Shown: positions 1 to 11,529 of the stretch, piece by piece | How positions within the stretch are numbered: the first letter of the stretch is position 1 | Layout: each line of letters begins with the position of its first letter | Position numbers and translations under genes: made by a program | Notes under the pieces: model-generated | The model's database searches: none | Told to the model about the DNA's origin: nothing | Seen by the model: only the letters and a program-made list of their open reading frames with translations | Assembly (NCBI GenBank): GCA_029747015.1 | Contig: JAKOGI010002774.1 | Coordinates: forward strand, 23,028-87,027 | DNA: 64,000 bases | Source: Carnegiea gigantea | Taxonomy: Eukaryota; Streptophyta; Magnoliopsida; Caryophyllales; Cactaceae | Direction: 5' to 3'

Positions 1-430
1 TATAGAGATTGAGGAACTGTTCCATTTGCTAAGTAGCTTCCCATGCTAGTTGTTGTGATATCTTAAGACAAGTACCCGTTACAATAATCTTATCATCCAT
101 AGGTTCAAAAGTGGCAGCAGCTGTAACCGAAAAAAAAAAATTTCATAGGTATAAATGAAATGCTGGAGTACCTGAACATAATCCCAAGCCCAGCACCATC
201 TTCCCTTATGAAATCCCACTGAAATGGTGCCTCTTTTTCAATGCTTCCAAGAAAAAACTTTTCATTTGAGTGACTAACCTGTCACCTTTAGCTCTTGTGT
301 ATAGAAAGACTCTCCAACCTTTGCTGCCGAAGACGGAACTCCCCCAAAGCAACTTTTTCGTCCATATCATGTGGTCTGAGTTGAATTTCCAAGTCCACTT
401 TACTCAATCATTGCTACAGCATACAGAATA
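1..430 (-). pseudogene. possible exon scraps of an unidentified host gene
   Basis: On the minus strand two short stretches look protein-like and are bordered by splice-like signals. One lies at about 130-40 after a pyrimidine-rich tract ending in CAG and reads AAATFEPMDDKIIVTGTCLK before reaching a TAG. Another lies at about 355-295 and reads GEFRLRQQRLESLSIHKS before a TAA. A third piece between them contains EDGAGLGIMF next to a possible GT donor. I do not recognise the family. Stops interrupt every frame within about 40 codons, and the region runs off the window edge, so this may be the decayed end of a real gene or chance. Confidence is low. Confidence 0.2.
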
Positions 431-473
431 TCCTTACTAAATTAATTGGGGGCTTTTGCAAGTCACAAATTCT

Positions 474-1930
474 TGTACGAGACCATATCACTGAAGTTAT
501 CATGAGACGGCCTACGTGGAAAACTTTTTTTTAAAATTAAATAGGGAAAGTTGCCAGATCTTTTTCCTTAAAAAAAGATCTAGCAGTGTCCCCTCTCTTA
601 CTAAAATTCTTTATTAAAGCCTAGTGATACTTGACAAATCTTTTTTTTTTAATTTGCAAACAAGCAGAGAGACCTCGTATTTTATTAGACGATTTAGACA
701 AGTCGTTTGCAACGACTCAGAAATTCTTTTAATTGGATTTTGCATTTTGGTAAAAAATTGTTAGCTATTTTATGTTTGTTATTAATTTATGTGTTCAATA
801 AAATATATGCTTTTTCGTTCATTATATAATGATCTTCAATGGAATTAATTCGGTCTTTGCAATAGTCCCCTACTTAGAGACCCCTGATTAGTACATTGTT
901 TAATTTTTGTGTATAATGGTATTCAATGGAATCAGTTCAGTCTTTGCCATTCATTATATTATTTTTGTTCAATCGTTCACAAATAAAGTTTAATGGAGGC
1001 ATATGATGATGTGTCCATTCACTATATCCAACATTCTGAAGAAGAAGCTCGGCAAATAAAAAGCAAAGTTTATTTGATTGCAGACTCCACTATATCCAAC
1101 ATTCAAAAGAAGAAGCTTGGAAAATAAAAAGCAAAGTTTATTTGACTGTATTACTAATAATATTTACATGGGGTGATTAATTTTATGAAATTATCTTGTA
1201 TTCTCGGTATGATTTTTTGTTTATGAGATACTCAATCCTTATAATATTTATATTGGGTGACTAATGACATTTCTAATGGATGACTAATATGTTAGATTAA
1301 TTATTTAATTGTTCAAGTTGATCTGACAAATTATGTATGACTAATAACATTTATATTGGGTGAAATATTATAGAATTTCCAACCTTGCTAAGAATGATTT
1401 TATTTTTGTATGTCTAAAATTGGGTGACTAATAATATCGTAGATGGCTGACTAATAATATGGGCTGACTAATAATATTTTAAATGGTTGACTACTAACTA
1501 ATAATATTCCTATTTTACGTGGGTGACTGATATAATTGGGTGACCAATAATATTCCTATTAGGTGACTCATAATTCGGTTGCCAAAACTAATGCGTCATT
1601 GTTATTTCTTTATTCAATGTCAAGGGCGAAGCCTAATTATAGTACGTTGCTCATTACAGATTTTAGATGGGTAGGAAGCAGATACTTCAAAATCAAAGTT
1701 GATGAACAATACTGAAAATGTTAAGATGAATTATTAGATATACGTTGCAATCACTCATTGAAATCGATTTTAGGTACCTTACCAAATGTTAATTGTGGAA
1801 ATGTAACAGTCATTGATTGAAAACGTAATAGTCACCGTTTGAAAATGGATTTGGTAACCTTTCATAATGTCGTAACTAGCTCACCATTATAGCCAACTAA
1901 TTGTCACCCATTGAAAACGGTTGTGGTCAC
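474..1930 (+). repeat. TGACTAATAAT-rich repeat element, left arm
   Basis: The segment opens near 474 with TCTTGTACGAGACCATATCA, which resembles in inverted orientation the sequence near 14,380-14,425 and in direct orientation the start at about 38,238. Further in, from about 1,150 to 1,580, it is dominated by degenerate reiterations of GGGTGACTAATAATATT. The same motif fills 12,450-14,330 (reverse complement), 38,800-39,600 and 50,140-50,700, so it is an interspersed family. No coding capacity is visible. The superfamily (Mutator-like, foldback or Helitron) cannot be decided by eye. Confidence 0.45.
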
Positions 1931-2212
1931 TGTTAGAGTATAAAACCAATTCCTGAGCCTTCAACCATTAGTTTAAACTTTTTGTTGAGATGGTTCTTTA
2001 ACATGGTATCAGAGCCTTTGTGTGCGAGAGGTCTTGAGTTCGAATCTCAGCAACCCCCATATTGATTTATTGTGCAAGGTAGGGGGAGCCTTTGCAACAT
2101 CCATACTTCAAGATCAAATAGCATTTGCGTGAGGGGGCGTGTTAGAATATAAAACTAATTCCTCAGCCTTTAGCTATCAGCTTAAACTTTTGGTTGTGAT
2201 GGTTCTTTAACA
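1931..2212 (+). mobile_element. TRIM/SMART miniature LTR retrotransposon, 282 bp
   Basis: Two directly repeated 73-bp LTRs (1,931-2,003 and 2,140-2,212) both begin TGTTAG and end TTTAACA. The 5' LTR is followed at once by TGGTATCAGAGCC (2,004-2,016), the primer-binding site complementary to the 3' end of initiator tRNA-Met. The 3' LTR is preceded by a purine tract, GAGGGGGCG (2,131-2,139). The internal 136 bp encode nothing. It must have moved using enzymes supplied in trans by an autonomous LTR element. The size fits the SMART/TRIM class. No clean 5-bp target duplication is seen, because another LTR-like copy abuts the right side. Confidence 0.82.
2004..2016 (+). other. tRNA-Met primer-binding site of the TRIM
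   Basis: TGGTATCAGAGCC directly abuts the 5' LTR end. About 15 bp further on, GAGTTCGAATCTC (2,036-2,050 region) resembles a tRNA T-arm/B-box, which is unusual inside an LTR element. Confidence 0.8.
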
Positions 2213-2295
2213 TATAGTATTAAACCTATTTCTGGGTCTTCAACCATCAGTTTAAGCTTTTGGTTGAGTTGGTCTTTGAACATGCTATCAGAGCC
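2213..2295 (+). mobile_element. partial second TRIM: LTR plus primer site
   Basis: A third copy of the 73-bp LTR, more diverged, occupies about 2,213-2,282. It shares the CTTCAACCATCAGTTTAAGC core with the upstream LTRs and ends GAACA. It is followed by TGCTATCAGAGCC (2,283-2,295), a one-base variant of the tRNA-Met primer site. No downstream LTR was found, so this looks like the 5' end of a second, truncated element in tandem. Confidence 0.65.
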
Positions 2296-2773
2296 ACGAT
2301 TCCTGACCTAATTATTTGTTTACTTCCTCTCCAAGAAAATTGAATTGTGCTCCTCTCCCCTCACCGAAACCCTAAACCTCACTGCAGCCACCATCTTCAA
2401 AGCCGTTGCTACCCCACCACCATGACCATCGATGTTCCCTCACCGGTCATCGCTCCACCCCTTTCTGGTGTCTCCGCCTCAGTGGCGCCTTCCTCTAGTT
2501 GTGACCCTATCTTGGTCCCTCTTTCGGTGATTTCTTCCGCGCCCTTCCCTCTACCACCATCAACGTCGCCATACTGTGGTTCTGCCTCGTGATTTCCAGC
2601 ACCTTCCATGATTGACTTCGGTCCTTTCTCTGGTGTCACCTCCTCCTATATCGTAGGGATTCCTCTTTTTGTGGTCCTCGTCGAACCCTCACAAGGCGCC
2701 ATTCCCCACCACCATCCTCGGTGTTTCTGCTTGTGTTTTCAGGTCCTCTCTGTCATCCTAGCTTGTTCTTATC
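2296..2773. other. GC-richer segment without an assigned gene
   Basis: This roughly 480-bp stretch is richer in C and CCACC runs than its surroundings. It holds short overlapping open frames of 76-81 codons on both strands (2,347-2,592 plus; 2,409-2,639 minus; 2,608-2,850 plus). The predicted peptides are low-complexity Ser/Pro-rich or Glu/Gly-rich and match nothing I recognise. It could be a captured gene fragment or an old 5' UTR. I do not call a gene. Confidence 0.3.
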
Positions 2774-4342
2774 CCGATGGTGAGGATTGGTTTCAGATAA
2801 CCTCCAGCGACGCTTTTGTTAGGCAAAATAGCTTTCATGAGCTTGAGTAACTTTTGATGTGTAATCCCTTTTGGTGCGAAAATTTGTGAAGGTTTTGTAA
2901 ATATTTCTTGTTTTTACCCTTGTCTTGATTGAGAACTTTGTTATCCCTTAGAGTTGTTGGCACTAATATTGGTATATGGACTCATTCTATAAGCTTAATG
3001 AGACCTTGGTAGATATCCCGCGATATTTTGAGTCTTATTTGGACTAATCATTATATTTAGTCTCATGTTTCTTTTATGTGTGACTCTTCGATGTTGCACC
3101 TCTAGAACTTACCTAGACTCTTGTTCAAAACCACATTAGCATGTGCATAGTTGATGATATGATAGAGACATTTCTTTCTTTGACCATTTTAGCCATATAG
3201 CCAAATAGCCTACTCTTGTATTACATGTTTTTTTCCTTTGCTAGCCCCTTTGAGCTTATATCCATTTTTGTTGTGATCCCTTCATATTTGCCCTTGGCCA
3301 AACACATATTCCTACCTTTAAGCCAAGCCTATGGAACATGACTTTATCTATGTAGCTGGTGGTTTTGGGAATAATTAAGTTGAAGGTGGCTTTGTTATGT
3401 TGCCTTGTTGAGAGATTGATGATATTGAACATTTACTTTTGATGCCTCTTATTTGGGTTGAGTATATGTATTAGGTTGTGAGCTGATAGGTCATGATCCT
3501 ATGCCTTTCAGTAATTGTAATTTTCATTTCATTTTCCAAAACAAAACCCAAAAAAACAAAAAGAAAAAAAGAAGAAACAAAGGTTATGTTGAAAAAAAAG
3601 GAGAAAAACAGAGAAAATCGTAGAAAAAAATGACTAAATGATTGACATTGGATATGTAAGTAGCTTGAATTTCTTTCTTTGTCAAATCATTTCCCACATG
3701 ATTCGTTGGGATATGTTCATTATGTTGTTAGGTTTGGAGTGATGGTGAACTTATTGGTTAATTGGTGGTTTGTTGGTTGCTCCATAGTTACTTGGCTAAG
3801 TAGCTCCACATTGCCCAAATGCATTTGTCCACTCTTTTTCCTTAACCTTTTTAACACACGTTACAACCCATATAAAGTCATCTTGATCGTCTTGTGCACA
3901 TTGCATTTTTAGTGGTGAAGAATTTGAGAGTCTTTGCAAACATATGGTAGATTGCATATTTAGAATGAGTCTTTAGTGAACCTATGCTATTTCAAACACA
4001 TGAGTGGGAGTGTTTTACATTTCCTAAAAGTGAGGTTCTACCAGTCCGTTTGGCTCTATTCAATTCCATGTGCTTGCATGACATGCTTTGTAGTTCTTTG
4101 GGGGTGATCAAGTATGATATCGAGCTTGTGGTCTTATACTTCTTCGAAAACCTTCTCCTCCTAATTTTGAAATATTTTGCGCACTATTTGGGGTTGCCGT
4201 TGATTGCTATTCTTTCTTATGATATGTTATAGTTTGCCTACTTTAAAGAGGTTTCATGTTTTGAGTCCTAGATGCATCTCCCCTTGTCAGTTTTATCTAG
4301 TGTTTGGTTGAGGACAAGCAATAGTTTAAGCATGGGGGAGTT
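2774..4342 (+). mobile_element. Athila-like Gypsy 3' internal region (upstream copy)
   Basis: About 1.57 kb that is nearly the same as 7,168-8,733, starting from the shared GATGGTGAGGATT and ending in the polypurine tract CATGGGGGAG just before an LTR. Both copies share an A-rich stretch (about 3,540-3,640 and 7,925-8,025). They also resemble the 3' non-coding part of the element at 58.3-59.5 kb, for example around TAGTCTCAT and CTCTAGAACTT. Without its own 5' part it is an element remnant joined to the next LTR. Confidence 0.7.
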
Positions 4343-5609
4343 TGTTAAGTGCTTAACGTATATGTTACTTTAGGGTCATTTTCCTACATTTTTCGGGAAA
4401 ATTATGTGCTTTATGTTATAATTTATACTCTTTTTCCGATTTTATGCTCTGGTATTGTTCTTTTATGTGTTTTGCAGGTTGTTGGACCATTTTACCCCAA
4501 ATTTAATCCTAATTGAGTGTATTTGGACTCTTCATGAATACCCCCAAGTTGCTATGCTCGTGGAGGAAAGAAAGAATAGAAGAATGTGGAGTTAGAGCTG
4601 ACCACGGCTGTCCATGGTGTTGGCCACAATCCGTGGTGTCTTTATTTCCCGTGAGGGATTTTGTTTTCTCGCAATTTTTCGACTTTCTGGCAGTTTTAAT
4701 TCCATTATTATGCGTGGCTTTTCAGCTTCCAGGAATTTTACTATAAAAAGGGTACCTCTCATCCTCATTTGCACACACCCATCATTCCATTTTCCTCTCT
4801 TCCATTCCATTCTAGTTAGATTAGAATTAGATTAGATTAAAAGGAGAGAGATAGACTTGAAGTGAAGATTTGCAAGGATTCCATCCCGAGTTTGCACGAC
4901 GGTTCAAGCACGATTTTGGTAAAGCATCCCTTTTCTCTTCTCTTCTCCTCTCTTTTCTAAATGAGATTTATGTTTTGTAATTTTGATTATGACTTTGTTT
5001 TGATTTTGGATTTATGCAAATACTAGTTAAATTCTTGATTTATTTGTCATCTCTTTGAGTATTTTGAAATTGTTGGATTGCTTTATTGGATCCTAGAAGT
5101 TTATTATCTTGTGAACAACTTGATCACTTTCTTGCATATTATGGGTATTTGGATGAAGGGCTGAAAGGTGAAATCTCTAATACTGGTATCCTAGGATTTG
5201 ACTTCATTGTGTGATGTCTTGATAGAAAATTACCGATTGAGAAACCATTGATTTGATATTCGTGTGCCTAATGAACCTAAACTAATTGAGAATGCATGAG
5301 AATTGATGATTGATTTGATTTAAGTATTCCACTTTGCCTTGAAAAAAGATTGTGATACTTTGATATCGATTTTAAAACAGCCAGTTAAGGAAGAAGTGCT
5401 TGATTATTGCATGAATTGAGAAATTGGTAGTTTTGTATAATTCTATGATTATTTATCCATTAGATTAGATAGTAGATTAGTTAAATTTCATTCTCAAATT
5501 TGGATTTGCCTAGCATATCTTGAGGGAATATAACCCGATAGATCAACCTAGTCTCTATGAGATCAACCTCGATTTGTTACAACGCCACCATGTGCTTACA
5601 GGCCTATCA
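4343..5609 (+). mobile_element. Athila-like LTR (shared, first copy)
   Basis: About 1,267 bp running from TGTTAAGTGC after a purine tract to ...CCTATCA just before AGTTTT and the primer site. It is a direct repeat of 8,734-9,975, with the same TGTGCTTTAT, CTATAAAAAGGG/CGATAAATAGGG (TATA-like, about 4,742) and GATTTGCAAGGATTCCATCC blocks. It serves as the 3' LTR of the upstream remnant and the 5' LTR of the downstream element. Confidence 0.72.
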
Positions 5610-5615
5610 AGTTTT

Positions 5616-5633
5616 TGGCGCTGTTGCCGGAGA
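5616..5633 (+). other. primer-binding site, tRNA-Asp type (degenerate)
   Basis: TGGCGCTGTTGCCGGAGA follows the LTR end by six bases. It differs at two positions from the site at 52,543, which fits the tRNA-Asp primer used by Athila/Tat Gypsy elements. Confidence 0.75.
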
Positions 5634-8600
5634 CTAGCATCAAATATTGGATTTTTTCTGATAGATTTGACTAAGCATTTTATCTTTCTTTGAAGAAAAA
5701 AATAAAAAAATACAGATATTTTAAGCATTTTGTTTTTTTTGAAGAAAAAAACCCGAAAAGAAAAATTTTGAAAATTAAAACAAATATACAAAAATTTTTG
5801 AAAACAAAAAAACAATGGCAATTTTTCATTTACCCCAATTCGAGCATGAATTATTTTGGATGTATTTTAAGCGGTTAAATGTCTTTCTTACTCAATGTGG
5901 TTATAGCGTTGGTAAATGAGAAATATTGGACATTGTTGATGAGGTGTGAATAGTAAAATCGGAACTCTTTTAGGATATTAGGATTTTCATTTGTAAAAAT
6001 GTTGATGATGCATGGTATTTGCCGGAGTGGATTGCTTGGGATTAATTTGAGTTAGAGAAGGCTAGTTGTGTTTTTAGATATTTTTCTAATCCTTGTGCAT
6101 TCTATGCTTGATCTTATTATGCCCCTTTTTGCTGTGATTTCTGTAATTCTTCTGACCATGGAACTAGTTTGTATCCTTCTTATGCATGCTATGCTTAACC
6201 TAACTTTGCATCACCCTGGGACAATACTGAAGTTGTTCTGACCTTACATGATTCATCATGCCCTTTAGCTCAGTGCACGGGGCTTGAGGCGGGTGAGCCT
6301 CTTGGGGTAGTTGCTAGGTTTAGCGTTACTGATGCTTGTTTTGAGTCAGGAGATACTTTTAATGAGGTGCGTGATCTAGATAAGACTCCTTTGGAGGAGT
6401 CACGTGATGTGTTTATGCATGAGAAGTCTACTAGCCTTAGTTGTAATAGTGATCTCCCCAATCCCCTTGATCATTTTCATATTTCACCTATTTGTTCATT
6501 ACACTCTCCTTCCCCTGAGTATTACATTGATACGCCTATTGGTAATCCTAAGATTTGTGATTCCAATGGTGAATTGAGCCATGAGGTTAAAATGTTTAAT
6601 ATGCTTGGTGGAAATGTTGATAATTTTCCTTCCCTCGGATCCTTTTGTGGGTATGATGCCTCTCTTAACCCATATTGCATATTCCTAGTGGATGCACCTA
6701 GAAAAATCATGTGGAGCACTTTCTTTGCTTTCTCTTTTGGTTTTTTAATTGATTTTATCTTTGTTAAAGACAGCACTGACTTTTTTTTGCTGTGATTATT
6801 TTCATGCTCTCTTATTACCATACTTGGAAACTCTATGCTGAGGAGTTTGACAAGCTTCTGTGTGCCTTGATGATGTCTGGTAAAGGGCCAAGTCTTGACA
6901 TCGTGATGGAGTGAATGATACTCCATTTAGCCTATTTACATGGAGGCCTTGGCTTAGGTGCACTTAGCACCTAACCTTGTGTGAGTTTCTTTTGTTCCCC
7001 TTCTCTAAGTTTTCTTTCCTTTGAATAATAATGCTTTATCTAACCATGGGGGAAGGGTAGTTTGTATATATTCTATTTTGGTTTTTAAATTGCATACATG
7101 TTAGAGCATATAGTTTTAGGGTTTCTTTTTGTTTACATTAGTGTGTTGCATATAGGATCGCATTTAGAGATGGTGAGGATTAGCTTGAGATAACCTCCGA
7201 TGATGCTTTTGTTAGGCAAATAGCTTTCATGAGCTTGAGTAACTTTTGATGTATAATCCCTTTTGGTGGGAAAATTTGTGAAGGTTTTGTAAATATTTCT
7301 TATTTTGACCCTTGTCTAGATTGAGAAGTTTGTCATCCCTTAGAGTCGTTGGCACTGATTTTGGTACATGGACTCATTTTATGAGCTTAATGAGAGCTTG
7401 GTGGATATCCTGTGAGATTTTGAGACTTGTTTGGACTAATCATTATGCTTAATCTCATGTTTCTTTCATGTGTGTGACTCTTCCACGTTGCATCTCTAAA
7501 ACTTGCCTAGGCTCTTATTCAAAACTACATTAGCATGTGCATAGTTGATGATATGATAGAGGCATTTTTTTCTTTGACCATTTTAGCCATATAGCCAAAT
7601 AGCCTACCCTTATATTACATGTTTTTCCCCTTTGCTAGCCCTTTGAGCTTATATCTGTTTTTGTTATGATCCCTTCATATCAGCCCTTGGCCAAACACAT
7701 ATTCCTACCTTTAAGCCAAGTCTATGGAGCATCACTTCATCTATGTAGTGCATGGTTTTGGAAATAATTAAATTTAAGGTGGCTTTGGTATGTTGGTTTG
7801 TTGAGAGATTGATTATATTGAGCATTTGCTTTTGTTCCCTCTTATTTGGATTGAGTATATATACTAGGTTATGAGTTGATAGCTCGTGATCCTATGCCTT
7901 TTAGTAATTGCAATTTTCATTTCATTTCCCAAAAAAAAACCCAAAAAAAAGAAAAAAAGAAGAAATAAAAGTTATGTTGAAAAAAAAAGAGGAAAAAAAG
8001 AGAACATCGTAGAAAAAAAATGACTAAATGATTGGCATTGGATATGTAAGTAGCTTGAATTTCTTTCTTTATCAACTCATTTCCTACATGATTCGTTGGG
8101 ATATGTTCATTATGTTGTTGGGTTTTGAGTGATGGTGAACTTGTTTGTTAATTAGTGGTTTGTTGGCTACTCCATAGTCACTTGGCTAAGTAGCTCCACA
8201 TTGCCCGAATGCATTTGCCCACTCCTTTCCCTTAACCTTTTTAACCCACGTTACAATCCATATAAAGTCCTTTTGATTGTCTTGTGCACGTTGCATTTTT
8301 AGTGATGGAGAATTTGAGAGTCTTTGCAAGCATATGGTAGATTGCATCTTTGGAATAAGCCTTGAGTTAACCTATGCTATATTTCAAACACATGAGTGGT
8401 AGTGATTCACATTTCCTAAAATTGAGGTTCTACCAGCCTGTTTGGCTCTATTCAATTCCATGTGCTTGTATGATATGCTTTGTGGTTCTTTAGGGGTGAT
8501 TAAGTTTGATATCGAGCTTGTGGTCTTATATTTCTTCGAAAACTTTCTCCTCCTAATTTTGAAATATTTTGCGCACTATTTGGGGTTGCTGTTGATTGCT

Positions 8601-8733
8601 ATTCTTGCTTATGATATCTATGGCTTGCCTACTTTAAAGAGTTTTCATGTTTTGAGTCCTAGATGCATCTCCCCTCATCGGTTTTATCTAGTGTTTGCTT
8701 GAGGTCAAGCAACAGCTTAAGCATGAGGGAGAT
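5634..8733 (+). mobile_element. internal region of a non-autonomous Athila-like element
   Basis: 3.1 kb between two LTRs. It holds no recognisable gag, protease, reverse transcriptase, RNase H or integrase. It has a primer site at the left and a purine tract with an upstream AAGCATGAGGGAGA at the right, as expected for an element that depends on others. One reading frame (ending at 6,795) is present in the first half. The second half (from 7,168) repeats the sequence at 2,774-4,342. Confidence 0.65.
6367..6795 (+). CDS. ORF of unknown function in the non-autonomous element
   Basis: A 142-codon frame from the first ATG at 6,367. It is open further upstream to about 6,250, so the true N-terminus may be longer or lost. 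The N-terminal half is acidic/serine-rich. The middle has MFNMLGGNVDNFPSLGSFCG, and the C-terminal part, before a run of Phe codons and the stop, is hydrophobic (about residues 115-142) and could be a membrane segment. I do not recognise an enzymatic domain. A poly-T tract at 6,781-6,788 precedes the stop, and protein-like sequence may continue in another frame after it, suggesting a slippage frameshift. It sits where gag would be in an autonomous element. It may be a relic of an element-specific protein. Confidence 0.4.
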   Translation: MRDLDKTPLEESRDVFMHEKSTSLSCNSDLPNPLDHFHISPICSLHSPSPEYYIDTPIGNPKICDSNGELSHEVKMFNMLGGNVDNFPSLGSFCGYDASLNPYCIFLVDAPRKIMWSTFFAFSFGFLIDFIFVKDSTDFFLL

Positions 8734-9975
8734 TGATAAGTGCTTATTGTATATATTATTTTAGGATCATTTTCCTCCATTTTTAGGAAAAATTATGTGC
8801 TTTATTATATAATTAATTTTATACTTTGGTATGGTTATTTTATGTGTTCTGCAAATTTTTGGACTATTTTACCCTAGATTTGATCCTAAATGAGTGTATT
8901 TAGACTCTTCACAGATACTCCTAAGTTGCTATGCCTGTGGAAGGAAGAAAGAATAGAAGAATGTTGAGCCAGAGCTGACCATGGTCTGTCCGTGGTGTTG
9001 GCCACAGTCCGTGGTGTCTTCATTTCTCGCGAGCCTTTTTGTTTTCTCGCAACTTTTCGACTTCCTGGCTGTTTTAATTCCATTGTTATGCGTTGGTTTT
9101 TGGCTTTTTCAGGAATTTTACGATAAATAGGGTGCCTCTCCTCCTCATTTCCACACAACCATCATTCCATTTTCCTCTCTTCTATTCCATTCTAGTTAGA
9201 TTAGAATTAGATTAGATTAGAGGGAGAAAGATAGAGTTGAAGTGACGATTTGCAAGGATTCCATCCCCCCTTTGCACAACGGTTCAAGCACGATCGTGGC
9301 TGTTCTCTTCTCCTCTCTTTTCTAAATTAGATTTATGTTTTGTAATTCTGATTACGACTTTGTTTTGACTTTCGATTTATGCAAATACTAGTTAAGTTCT
9401 TGATTTATTGTTCATCTCTTTGAGTATTTTGGAATTGTTGAATTGTTTTATTGGATCCTAGAGGTTTATTGGCTTGTGAGAAACTTGATCACTTTCTTGC
9501 ATGTTATGGGTATTTGGATGAAGGACTGAAAGGTGAAATCTCTAATACCAAAATTCTAGGATTTGACTTGATTGTGTGATGTCTCAAGAGAGAATTACCG
9601 ATTGAGAAACCATTGATTTGATAATTGCGTGCCTAATGAACCTAAACTAATCAAGAAGCCAAGAGAATTGATGATTGATTTGATTTAGGCATTTCACTTC
9701 GCCTTAAAAGAGGGTTGTGATACTTTGACTATCAGTTTTAAAACAGCCAGTTAAGGATGAAGTACTTGATTGATGCATGAATTGAGAAATTGGTACTTTT
9801 GTATAATTCCATGATTATTTATCCATTAGAATAGATGGTAGATTAGTTAAATTTCATTCTCAAATTTGGATTTGCCTAACATATCTTGCGAGAATATAAC
9901 CTGATAGATCAACCTAGTGTCTGTGGCATCGACCTTGATTTACTACAACACCACCGTTCACTTGCAGGCCCAGCA
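8734..9975 (+). mobile_element. Athila-like LTR (second copy, 3' LTR)
   Basis: About 1,242 bp, from TGATAAGTGC after the purine tract to ...GGCCCAGCA, matching 4,343-5,609 over its whole length with many substitutions and small indels. The divergence between the two LTRs implies an old insertion. The right-flanking sequence enters a Copia fragment. Confidence 0.72.
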
Positions 9976-10146
9976 CTAATCCATCCTACTCGATTTGGTT
10001 GCATTTGGATTGACTTATTTGATCTTCGTTATTTGCTAGAATTTCACAAGAATTATTAATTGAGGTCCATGATTTGATTTATTCTAAATAAATTTAGGAA
10101 TGTCTATCACGCCGGTTTAACACTACTAGTCTTCCACGGCTCGGCT

Positions 10147-10413
10147 GTGGATCTTAGGCGTACTTTGTCAAATTTGTCTAAAGATCCTAAACGAAGCATG
10201 GAGGACTATTTGCAGGGTATTAAGCATCTTGCAGATTCACTTGCTTCCATTCTAACTCCTGTTCCGGATATTGATCTCATTCAGCTTACTTTGAATGGTT
10301 GGGATAAAGATTATCACAATTTGGTGACCACCCTTTCTATGGCACCAATTTACTCACCTTCAATGACCTTCGTTCCAGGTGCATTTACTATGAGCAGCGC
10401 CTACAGTTTTTAA
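10147..10413 (+). pseudogene. Copia gag fragment
   Basis: The 88-residue frame contains LRRTLSNLSKDPKRSMEDYL followed by IKHLADSLASI and a leucine-rich stretch. This matches the UBN2/Retrotran_gag region of plant Copia elements, where long helices pack the RNA-binding capsid precursor. No start context is convincing; it is an internal piece of a longer gag whose upstream codons (from about 10,100) are in a neighbouring frame. The frame breaks at 10,411, and the following sequence up to 10,760 holds only degraded linker and zinc-knuckle remnants. Confidence 0.6.
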
Positions 10414-10879
10414 AGTCGAAGGAGCTGTTTCCTATTCATCATCCCGCACTAGCTACTACCGTCTCCTCTTCTGATTCTGGGAAAGATTCTCCATCTTCCA
10501 CTGCTCATCATGGAAATGGGTTTGAAAGTAATAAAAATAAAGGGTGGACCAACCAACGGAAAGGTAATAAGTAACAAGGAGGCAGAAATCGTAGCTCTAA
10601 TCAAAATCAGCACCAATTTGCCAATAGGAGTGTGCCTAAAGGAACTGGATTGATAGTACTGCTTTTTCATGATCCAGTATTCTGTTTTCATCTGCTTCTC
10701 GTACTAACCATGTCTCTACAGGTAATAATTCATCTGAAGGGTTCTTAGGTTTTGACCCTAACGCTGTTTGCTAGATTTGCTTTGCCCGGGGCAGACACCT
10801 GTGGGTTACCCACAATGCTATACTCCTTCCTAACCTCATTCAATACCCGTTTTTGCCACCTTCAGTGCGGTCGATGCCA

Positions 10880-11430
10880 ATGAATCAGCCTGGCATCCTA
10901 ATTCAGCTACTGCTTCATAGATGACTCCTATAAGAGGTCATTTACTCTCTAAATCTATTTACAATGGCACTGATAAAGTTTGGGTTAGGGATGATTCTCT
11001 TCTCCTAATTAAACATGTTGGTTGTTTTAATATTCCTACAGTCAATAAGCCCCTTGTCCTAAACAATGTCTTGCATGTTCCAACATTAAAACACAATTTA
11101 TTGTCTGCCAAACAACTATGTCAAGATAACAATTGCATTGTTGTATTTGACGAATCCTCTGTTTGTGTCAAGGACAAAATCTCAAGTGAAGTTCTCCTAT
11201 ATGCGTCCTCAACTAGCAACATCTACCCCCTAGCCATTCCTGGTTCTTCCCCCTCAGCTCTTGCTGTTCTTATTGACCCTGCAACTACTTGGCATTGTCG
11301 ACTTGGACATTGTGGAGTTAGGACTTTGTCTTTCCTTAGAACTCGACTCTTAGTTTCATTTCTAAATAAATTTCACGATTCTGTAATTCGTGTCGACTTG
11401 CAAAATCTTATCGCTTACCGTTTCAGTTAG
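10880..11430 (+). pseudogene. Copia protease and GAG-pre-integrase remnant
   Basis: The 169-codon frame starting at 10,921 covers the C-terminal part of the protease (LLLIKHVGCF, VLNNVLHVPTLKHNLLSAKQ) and the GAG-pre-integrase zinc region with WHCRLGHCG (about 11,290-11,316). Just upstream the expected catalytic stretch reads AWHPNSATAS and is interrupted by TAG at 10,918-10,920, so the aspartic protease active site is lost. In intact Copia polyproteins this part releases gag and leads into integrase. Confidence 0.65.
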
Positions 11431-11529
11431 TTGAACATTGATGTTCCAGACCTTTAGAATTAATTTATTCTGATTTATGGTAATCTCCTATTCTTTCTAA
11501 CCTCGACTATTGGTATTATGTTTGCTTTG

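Noticed and set aside
2004..2052. tRNA gene suggested by TGGTATCAGAGC and GTTCGAATC
   Set aside because: No acceptor stem or cloverleaf can be formed; position between LTRs explains the first motif as a primer-binding site.
6522..6926. 134-codon minus frame opposite the 142-codon frame
   Set aside because: No recognisable content; overlaps the better-supported plus frame in a transposon.
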